Assembly: GCA_900770165.1 (NCBI GenBank)
Contig: CAAGJJ010000071.1
Span: 1-17,687, forward strand
Direction of reading: 5' to 3'
DNA from: Clostridia bacterium
Lineage (GTDB): Bacteria > Bacillota > Clostridia > Oscillospirales > Acutalibacteraceae
DNA: 17,687 nucleotides
Part shown: piece after piece, positions 12,667-17,687 of the stretch
Position numbering within the stretch: position 1 is the stretch's first letter
Layout: every line of letters begins with the position of its first letter
Made by a program: the position numbers and the translations under genes
Notes under the pieces: generated by a model
The model's database searches: none
Told to the model about the DNA's origin: nothing
Seen by the model: only the letters and a program-made list of their open reading frames with translations

Positions 12667-13740
12667 TTATCTCACCACCTCTCTTTTTTTGAAACATTGT
12701 AATGAAATCAAACTACAAGACAGAAAATACATCAAGCTTATAATAGCAGCCAGGACAACCTGCTTATGAATAATCAGGTTCACAAAATCAATATGTAAAA
12801 ATGGAATATACACAAAGAATCTAGAATAGCCTGTTACATTTCCTAAGACAAAGAAAAGTGCATATAGAATTAGATTTACAGCTACAATAAATCCATTATT
12901 TAAACTGAATGTAAATAACAATGCAGATATGCCTACCACAAATACACTTTCTACAACTAATAGAATGATACTTTTCGCAACAATCTCTTTCACTGTATAC
13001 ATCTGATCAAAGTAAAAGTATGGATAATCACAATTTCCAATTCCAAAAATCAATCCAGAAAGAACGATAATTAAAAACATCGCTATTATCAAAAAAACAG
13101 CTGCAAACAATGAAAACTTCATCTTATTCAACAGTATTTTTTGCTTTGAAATTCTTGAAACATATAAGTTTTTATAAAATCCACTTTCCATTTCCAATCC
13201 GAATATATCGCATAATAATACGCATAGGATCAACATGACAACCAAATACAATTTTTGATTAAACAATTCATTGAATATATTAAAAGTATTAGGTTCATAT
13301 GGACTATTCAACATTTCAATATGATTCTTCTTTAGATATTTCAACTGCTTTGTTTCATTCTGCAAAGTTTGAACATCTCTTTTCTCAAAATCATTGATGA
13401 TATACCCCTCATTATTTGCCTGTAACATCAAATAATTCCAGCTCAATTTTGATTCTATAAATTCATCTGTTTTATTTTCACTGTTGTAGTAAAAGTGGAT
13501 CAGACCACTCGCATTGCGATAAACCTTTTTCCAAAATTCAGACTCTTCTTCACTTCCTGCTTCATCCATTCTGTTTTCAGAAATTCGATAGGCCTTTTGG
13601 TAGATTTTGATTTGAGATTCATTATAGTGTTTATCCATATAAACGTTGTAACCTATAAAACAAATAAGAAAGAATACAAGAAATCCAAATACACCGACAT
13701 TTCGTTTATTAAAGATAAACTTTTTAAGTTCGTACATCAT
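12667..13740 (-). CDS. ABC-2 type permease with extracytoplasmic domain (357 aa)
   Basis: Helix 1 (about 15-33) is followed by about 125 charged residues outside the membrane, then helices at about 162-182, 210-232, 255-280, 283-303 and 325-350. The layout mirrors the following permease (one helix, ectodomain, five helices) although the sequences differ, as expected for a heterodimer descended from an old duplication. The cytoplasmic MESGFYKNLYVSRISKQKI loop is typical of LanE/LanG-like permeases. The start overlaps the ATPase stop by four bases (ATGA), with GAGG about 8-11 bases upstream; Met1 and Met2 are both possible starts. Substrate unknown; export or removal of a peptide or lipid-linked antibiotic is the likely theme. 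Confidence 0.8.
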   Translation of the reverse strand: MMYELKKFIFNKRNVGVFGFLVFFLICFIGYNVYMDKHYNESQIKIYQKAYRISENRMDEAGSEEESEFWKKVYRNASGLIHFYYNSENKTDEFIESKLSWNYLMLQANNEGYIINDFEKRDVQTLQNETKQLKYLKKNHIEMLNSPYEPNTFNIFNELFNQKLYLVVMLILCVLLCDIFGLEMESGFYKNLYVSRISKQKILLNKMKFSLFAAVFLIIAMFLIIVLSGLIFGIGNCDYPYFYFDQMYTVKEIVAKSIILLVVESVFVVGISALLFTFSLNNGFIVAVNLILYALFFVLGNVTGYSRFFVYIPFLHIDFVNLIIHKQVVLAAIISLMYFLSCSLISLQCFKKREVVR

Positions 13741-14621
13741 AATGATGCCTCTTGAATAAACTCGTTGTATACATCTTCTAATGTTTTGTGTATTTGAGTA
13801 ATATTCTTCACTTGAACCCCTTGCTTTTCTAAATTTGAAAGTACTTCCATAACAGAATTTACTTCTAATTTATAGGTGTTTCCTGTTTGTTCTATGATTT
13901 GCAAGTCTGATTGATCTGGTATTTTTCTATCCGTTTCTAATACATATACATTTTCTTTTTCTTCCATGGAAATCTCTTTGATTTTCCCAAAATGAATACC
14001 TATAATTCGATCTGCCATTTTTTCAATTTCACCTAACTGATGACTTGAAATTAGTAAAGCTACATTCTTTTCCTTGGCCAAGCGTATCAATTCTTCACGT
14101 AAGCCTTGAATCCCTGTAGCATCCAGTCCATTCATTGGTTCATCTAGTAACAATACTTTAGGTTCTTTCATTAAAGCCACAGCTAAACCTGTTCTTTGCT
14201 TCATGCCCATGGAATATTGGGATACAGCCTTAGTTTTCAGCTGGGAACCAATCTGAGTAAACTCCATCATTTCATGTAGTTTTTCTTTTGAAGCATGATT
14301 TAAAGTGGCCATTAATTCCAGATTTTCTTTACCTGTCATATTTTCAAATAATCCAGGACCTTCAATCATGCATGATACATATGATAATGCTTTTTTCCTT
14401 TGTTTAACTACATCTTCTTCGCAAATAGAAATAGTTCCTTCATCCATATTTATCAAATTACACATACATTTCATTAATGTGCTTTTCCCTGCACCATTTT
14501 GTCCAACAAAGCCAACTATTTCACCAGGTTTCATACTAAAAGAAACATGATTTAATACAATTTTATCTTTGAAACTCTTAACTACATTTTTCACCTCAAC
14601 TACATTTTTCATCTTTCTCAT
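13737..14621 (-). CDS. ABC transporter ATPase, LanF/BcrA-like
   Basis: This 294-aa cytoplasmic ATPase has Walker A GQNGAGKS (40-47), signature YSMGM (136-140), Walker B VLLLDEP (156-162) and the switch His in SSH (194). Where most ABC ATPases have a Q-loop Gln it reads CMIEGPGLFENMTG, with Glu87. This E-loop is a known mark of the LanF lantibiotic-immunity ATPases and their BcrA-like relatives. A C-terminal extension of about 85 residues follows, also usual in this group. It powers the two permeases encoded just downstream. The cluster most resembles LanFEG-type transporters that protect cells from antimicrobial peptides, but no lantibiotic genes are nearby. The start is not strongly marked: ATG 14621 or Met4 at 14612. 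Five GTTAC repeats lie in the leader. Confidence 0.87.
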   Translation of the reverse strand: MRKMKNVVEVKNVVKSFKDKIVLNHVSFSMKPGEIVGFVGQNGAGKSTLMKCMCNLINMDEGTISICEEDVVKQRKKALSYVSCMIEGPGLFENMTGKENLELMATLNHASKEKLHEMMEFTQIGSQLKTKAVSQYSMGMKQRTGLAVALMKEPKVLLLDEPMNGLDATGIQGLREELIRLAKEKNVALLISSHQLGEIEKMADRIIGIHFGKIKEISMEEKENVYVLETDRKIPDQSDLQIIEQTGNTYKLEVNSVMEVLSNLEKQGVQVKNITQIHKTLEDVYNEFIQEASL

Positions 14622-14636
14622 CCAACTTTCTTTTTA

Positions 14637-14744
14637 GTAACAGCACATCATACACAACAAAGTAACTAGTAACTATGTATATTTATAGATTAACTGTAAC
14701 TATTTTACATAGTAATGTAAGCATTAGATATTTTTTACTGTAAC
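14637..14744 (-). promoter_or_regulatory. GTTAC direct-repeat cluster in the transporter leader
   Basis: On the coding (minus) strand GTTAC occurs five times in one orientation (14740-14744, 14696-14700, 14669-14673, 14662-14666, 14637-14641), two of them as tandem AGTTACT units. A TTACAT-AGTA-ATGTAA dyad lies at 14705-14720. Direct repeats are the usual target of OmpR-family response regulators, which often control such transporters. No two-component system is in the window. Confidence 0.4.
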
Positions 14745-14755
14745 CTTTTATATAT

Positions 14756-14784
14756 TATATATCACCTGTAGTTTATTTATTCAA
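14756..14784 (-). promoter_or_regulatory. Possible promoter of the LanFEG-like operon
   Basis: Minus-strand TTGAAT (14779-14784) and TATATA (14756-14761) are separated by 17 bases; TATAAT lies two bases further downstream. This predicts a leader of roughly 125 bases. Nothing else recognisable is seen between here and 14938. Confidence 0.4.
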
Positions 14785-14938
14785 TAACTTTTTTATGATT
14801 TAACATATCCAAAATAATCTTACATGAAAATAAACTCAGACCACTCACCGACACCATTCTTGATCATATTAAAAAATCATCTTATACAATTTCAAAAGGT
14901 AAATTTTTTTCAAGAGGATCATTCAAAAATCGAATAAT

Positions 14939-14978
14939 AAAAAAGAGAGTCATTTCATAAATTGAAAGTGGCTCTCTT
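14939..14978 (-). terminator. Minus-strand terminator beside the IS end
   Basis: On the minus strand AAGAGAGCCACTT pairs with AAATGACTCTCTT (two G-U pairs, 10-nt loop), followed by a T-run. It would shield the LanFEG-like operon from IS transcription. Its stem includes the first TGGCTCT repeat. Confidence 0.55.
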
Positions 14979-15064
14979 CGTGGATTGAGTGGCTCTGAGC
15001 AATGGATTGCATGGCTCTGTCCAAATGGATTCGGTGGCTCTATTTTCATGGATTGGGTGGCTCC
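14969..15064 (+). repeat. Five TGGCTCT iterons, about 22 bp apart
   Basis: TGGCTCT starts at 14969, 14990, 15012 and 15035, with a TGGCTCC variant at 15058; four TGGATT hexamers alternate with them. Spacing is 21-23 bp, near two helical turns, the same period as the AAGTCCA iterons that follow. They may be outer transposase-binding repeats of the IS21 element or a separate iteron array at its edge. Confidence 0.65.
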
Positions 15065-15084
15065 GCTGAGTATTCCGCTATCTG

Positions 15085-15169
15085 AAGTCCATGCAATATG
15101 CTACAGAAGTCCACATAATCCGTTAAAGAAGTCCATCTTTTTTAAATCTTAATACGTAATACAAGTCCA
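15085..15169 (+). repeat. AAGTCCA iterons at the istB-side end of the IS
   Basis: AAGTCCA starts at 15085, 15107 and 15129 (22-bp steps), with a fourth copy at 15163. The inverse, TGGACTT, recurs with the same 22-bp step at the other end of the element, matching the multiple terminal binding sites known for IS21-family transposases. Confidence 0.75.
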
Positions 15170-15171
15170 CT

Positions 15172-15207
15172 AAAAAACACGGTCAAATTAAATCAACCGT
15201 GTTTTTT
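15172..15207. terminator. Terminator after istB
   Basis: A perfect 12-bp stem (AAAAAACACGGT with ACCGTGTTTTTT) and a 12-nt loop lie immediately after the istB stop codon. It works in both directions and would also block outside transcription from entering the element. Confidence 0.85.
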
Positions 15208-15209
15208 GG

Positions 15210-15959
15210 TTATTTCTTATCTTTTAATTTAGAGTATGTTTCTCTTAATGATTTTCCATGTAATGTAATCAAATAAGATGAATTAATTATCCTATCTAAT
15301 ATCGCATCCGCTATAGGTCCTCCATTTAATAATTGATGCCAACCATCAAATGAATATTGACTACAGAATATTGTTGATTTCTTATTACACCTTATTTCCA
15401 TCAATTCAAGTAGATCACTTCTTTCTGATTCACTTGTCGATTTTAATAAGAATTCATCTAGTATCATTAAATCATACTTTCCTAGTTTTTTTAGATATTC
15501 ATTATATTTTCCTTGAATCCTCATTTCTTCAAATTTTGAGAATAGTTCTGGTAATCGAATATATAAAACTGTTTTTCTATCTCTACAGGCATGGATCCCC
15601 AAAGCGTTTGATAACCATGTTTTACCACAGCCGGATGCCCCTACAAAAATTACATTCAAACCGTTGTTTATATAATTGTTTGTAGACAATTCCTCCATTT
15701 GCGAGCGATCGAGTTTTCTGTCTGGATTATAATTAATTGATTCCATACTTGCTGTAGAATCATAAAAATGTGCATTCTTGATAAATCTTTCTATTGTATG
15801 ATTTACTCGACTATCATATTCCATATCAATTAATTCGCTGAACCGTTCATCGAATGATAATTGACTGTATTCTGGGCTTGCACTTTGTAATTCATATTGT
15901 TCTGCAATAACTGGTAATCTCATTTTCTTCAATTTTTCTATCAATTCACTCTTATCCAT
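15210..15959 (-). CDS. istB: IS21-family helper ATPase IstB
   Basis: This 249-aa AAA+ ATPase resembles DnaC/DnaI loaders. Residues 1-65 form the usual helical N-terminus (ELIEKLKKMRLPVIAEQYEL). Walker A is GASGCGKT (107-114) and Walker B LMILDE (164-169). The region CSQYSFDGWH (199-208) and the basic DRIINSSY and SLRETY ends match the family. IstB oligomers on DNA choose the target and stimulate IstA-mediated insertion. The start at 15959 has GGAGG about 9 bases upstream; the open frame extends 24 codons further up, but only inside istA. It overlaps the end of istA by 8 bases, the standard coupled arrangement. Full length and apparently intact. Confidence 0.95.
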   Translation of the reverse strand: MDKSELIEKLKKMRLPVIAEQYELQSASPEYSQLSFDERFSELIDMEYDSRVNHTIERFIKNAHFYDSTASMESINYNPDRKLDRSQMEELSTNNYINNGLNVIFVGASGCGKTWLSNALGIHACRDRKTVLYIRLPELFSKFEEMRIQGKYNEYLKKLGKYDLMILDEFLLKSTSESERSDLLELMEIRCNKKSTIFCSQYSFDGWHQLLNGGPIADAILDRIINSSYLITLHGKSLRETYSKLKDKK

Positions 15960-17496
15960 TGTTCCTGCCTCCGTAATAGTCTTTTCCTCGCACAAAGGCA
16001 TGCATATCACATTCACTTTGTACATTATCATTTTTATCTTTCAAATCTTGATTTGACTGTAATATCATCTTAATATTTTTATAGCCAGGCTGACTGATGT
16101 GATCCAACGCCAATTGACACGCATTTTCCAGTCTGGTTTTTCCATATTTATCTGATAGTTTCAACAATGACATACAACCTTTATAAGCTTGTTCTTCAAC
16201 TTTATAACGATCAAACAGTTTGGAAACTAAAATCGAAGTATTGTCTCCAACAGAGGCAGCCCACTTCATAAAACGGTCTTTGTTCCATTGAAATTTTTGG
16301 TGATTCTCCGGCATATGACTTTCATTTGTTGAGTATTGATTGATACGACCATATAATCGATCATGGGTACAGATTTGATTCATTTTATAATATACAGTTA
16401 CAGTTCTTTTTGTGACTTTTACATCTACATAATTTCCAACGTATTCATATGGCACAGAATAATTCATTTTTTCTATCGAAATATGATAATTTAATTGAAC
16501 TTTAGCTCGTTTCCATACACTCAACTCAAATGGCTGTTCAGGCAGAGCTTTCATAAACGGAAGTTCTTCGTCTAAATATACGCTTTTTCTGGAACCTTCC
16601 TTTTTCTGAAAAGGTCTGTTATTGAAATTGTCCAATTCTTTGATAATTGCTTTGTTTAGGTCCTCAAACGAAAAGAATTTCCTGTTTCTAAGTTTACCGA
16701 CAATGGCTACTGTACAATCTCCAACCGCGCCTTCAACAGCTGCCTTATCTTTAGGCTTACGCACTCTTGTTGGAATAATAGTTGTATCATAATAGTCTGC
16801 CATTTCCTGATATGATTTGTTTAATATTGGATCCTCATATTTCTTGTTTTGGATAATTCCTACTTTTAGATTGTCTGGAATCAGAAGTCTTGTAACTCCG
16901 CCAAAATAACGGTAAGCCTGGATATGGCAATCGACCCAATCATTGATTTTCATGCTTGGACATGCTTGAACATAACTGTACATACTAAATGGTAATGTTG
17001 CCTCGAATAAATATGCAGGGATTGCTTCTCCTGTGTAACGATCATACACATACATACGGGTGCCATTCCAATCAACCATCATTTTATCACCCGGTTTATG
17101 ATTGATATGCATCGTAAGATTATGCTTTTTAACGTAATCACGATATCGTTCGCAAAAGTAGCTATACTGGTAAAAAGGACTCTTGATTGACCGACAATCA
17201 TCAACATATTCTTCCCATAGCAGTTTGATTGTGGTTCCTGGCTTTAACAGTTCCTTATGGATGTAATCAAAATCAGGTTGCTTAATGGATAAATTGATTT
17301 TCGTCTCCTGTTCAAATAATAAATTTTGGACATCTGATTCACTGAGATCTTTAACAGATGACCAACACACTTTCTTGTCATCAGCTACATTAAAAATTTT
17401 TCTTATTGTATCCCTTGAAATTTTAAGAGATACAGAAATCTGTCGCTGACTATAGTTTTGTGATCTCATTTCCAAAACTTTTTTAATATCTCGCAT
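15952..17496 (-). CDS. istA: IS21-family DDE transposase IstA
   Basis: This 514-aa transposase begins with a helix-turn-helix (MRSQNYSQRQISVSLKISRD, then TIRKIF) that should bind the iterated ends. The catalytic RNase-H-like core shows D142 (MMVDWNG), D208 (LIPDNLKVG) and E255 (AAVEGAVG), the DDE triad. A C-terminal beta-rich region (KMNYSVPYEYVGNYVDVKVT) is typical of integrase-like enzymes. AGGAGGTG lies about 8 bases before the ATG. A TATACT -10-like box sits at 17529-17534 inside a 12-bp palindrome (17527-17538), though no -35 at normal spacing is clear, so expression may be low, as is usual for IS21 elements. Length and motifs indicate an intact gene. Confidence 0.95.
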   Translation of the reverse strand: MRDIKKVLEMRSQNYSQRQISVSLKISRDTIRKIFNVADDKKVCWSSVKDLSESDVQNLLFEQETKINLSIKQPDFDYIHKELLKPGTTIKLLWEEYVDDCRSIKSPFYQYSYFCERYRDYVKKHNLTMHINHKPGDKMMVDWNGTRMYVYDRYTGEAIPAYLFEATLPFSMYSYVQACPSMKINDWVDCHIQAYRYFGGVTRLLIPDNLKVGIIQNKKYEDPILNKSYQEMADYYDTTIIPTRVRKPKDKAAVEGAVGDCTVAIVGKLRNRKFFSFEDLNKAIIKELDNFNNRPFQKKEGSRKSVYLDEELPFMKALPEQPFELSVWKRAKVQLNYHISIEKMNYSVPYEYVGNYVDVKVTKRTVTVYYKMNQICTHDRLYGRINQYSTNESHMPENHQKFQWNKDRFMKWAASVGDNTSILVSKLFDRYKVEEQAYKGCMSLLKLSDKYGKTRLENACQLALDHISQPGYKNIKMILQSNQDLKDKNDNVQSECDMHAFVRGKDYYGGRNNG

Positions 17497-17595
17497 AAAA
17501 AAACACCTCCTAATCGCAAGACTAGATAAGTATACTTACTTACCTGTTTTTATCTTACAACAGGAGGATGATAGTTTATATCTACAATATAGGTG

Positions 17596-17669
17596 TGGAC
17601 TTATACAACGGATTCAATGGACTTCGTCACCGTATCAACTGGACTTATTTTACCGTATTGGATGGGCTT
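17596..17669 (+). repeat. TGGACTT iterons at the istA-side end of the IS
   Basis: TGGACTT starts at 17596, 17618 and 17640 with an exact 22-bp step, and a variant TGGGCTT follows at 17663. Each unit also carries a CCG- or ACGG-type core. The array is in inverse orientation to the AAGTCCA array near istB. It runs toward the window edge, so the outermost end is not seen. Confidence 0.75.
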
Positions 17670-17687
17670 GCCCATCCGTTATATTCA

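Larger units (their letters stand above)
15085..17687 (-). mobile_element. IS21-family insertion sequence (extends past the window edge)
   Basis: Two overlapping genes, istA and istB, are bounded by inverted arrays of 22-bp iterons (AAGTCCA on the left, TGGACTT on the right). The left boundary is not certain: the AAGTCCA array starts at 15085, but TGGCTCT repeats continue out to 14969. The right end is not reached by 17687. No target duplication can be tested. Both genes look intact, so the element may be active. Confidence 0.85.

Noticed and set aside
14969..15169. Short regular repeats that might be a CRISPR array
   Set aside because: The repeated cores are only 7 bp with a 22-bp period, too short for repeat-spacer units, and they pair with inverse copies across an IS21 element.
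15350..15685. 111-codon plus-strand open frame
   Set aside because: It lies entirely antisense to istB, which has clear Walker motifs.
17563..17687. Plus-strand frame from an ATG next to AGGAGG, open to the window edge
   Set aside because: The frame runs over the IS iterons, AGGAGG touches the ATG with no spacing, and a 22-bp period allows chance open reading. I see no protein family.
1..17687. tRNA, rRNA, riboswitch or replication-origin sequences
   Set aside because: I looked for tRNA-like cloverleaf ends, conserved rRNA stretches and DnaA-box clusters and saw none. Reading by eye cannot exclude a weak riboswitch.

Overview
The window is AT-rich DNA from a low-GC Gram-positive bacterium. 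Strong GGAGG-type ribosome binding sites, sigma-A-like promoters, U-tailed hairpin terminators, a BlaI/M56 regulatory pair, a LanFEG-like ABC transporter and an IS21-family element all point to Bacillota. TGA is used as a stop and TGG for Trp, so this is not a mollicute code. A gut or oral Erysipelotrichia/Clostridia-type host is my guess; the sequence does not prove it.

Layout. (1) 1-1640: two minus-strand genes for DUF2087 proteins. The second also carries a CxxC...HxxxxH finger and a LuxR-type helix-turn-helix; the first has 13-bp direct repeats around its promoter. (2) 1640-3016: a run of short elements and small membrane-protein genes on the minus strand (71, 54 and 130 aa), mixed with three repeats that recur elsewhere in the window (at 5206, 6870 and 9493). 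(3) 3150-5130: a divergent plus-strand operon with a BlaI/MecI-type repressor, an M56 (BlaR1-like) membrane metalloprotease lacking the penicillin-sensor domain, and a frameshifted gene for a small exported protein, closed by a strong terminator. (4) 5240-7283: an AlbA_2/GHKL-type ATP-binding regulator with in-frame 12-bp repeats, then a frameshifted second copy of the 71-aa membrane protein. (5) 7335-14621: a minus-strand transport block. In transcription order it holds a LanF-like ATPase and two ABC-2 permeases with enlarged extracytoplasmic domains, a membrane protein plus an S41-type protease, a tiny hydrophobic peptide gene facing a short convergent RNA (a candidate type I toxin-antitoxin pair), and an ABC exporter. 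(6) 14940-17687: an IS21-family insertion sequence (istA, istB) with 22-bp iterated end repeats. The istA-side end lies at or beyond the window edge.

How the parts may work together (inference). The exporter, the S41 protease and the LanFEG-like transporter are all envelope functions involved in handling peptides. Together they resemble an antimicrobial-peptide export or immunity neighbourhood, but I see no clear precursor peptide or modification enzyme. Each transcription unit has its own promoter, and several promoters overlap inverted or direct repeats that look like operators. At least three of the small genes are broken by one- or two-base indels, which suggests decay, phase variation or assembly error in this accessory region.
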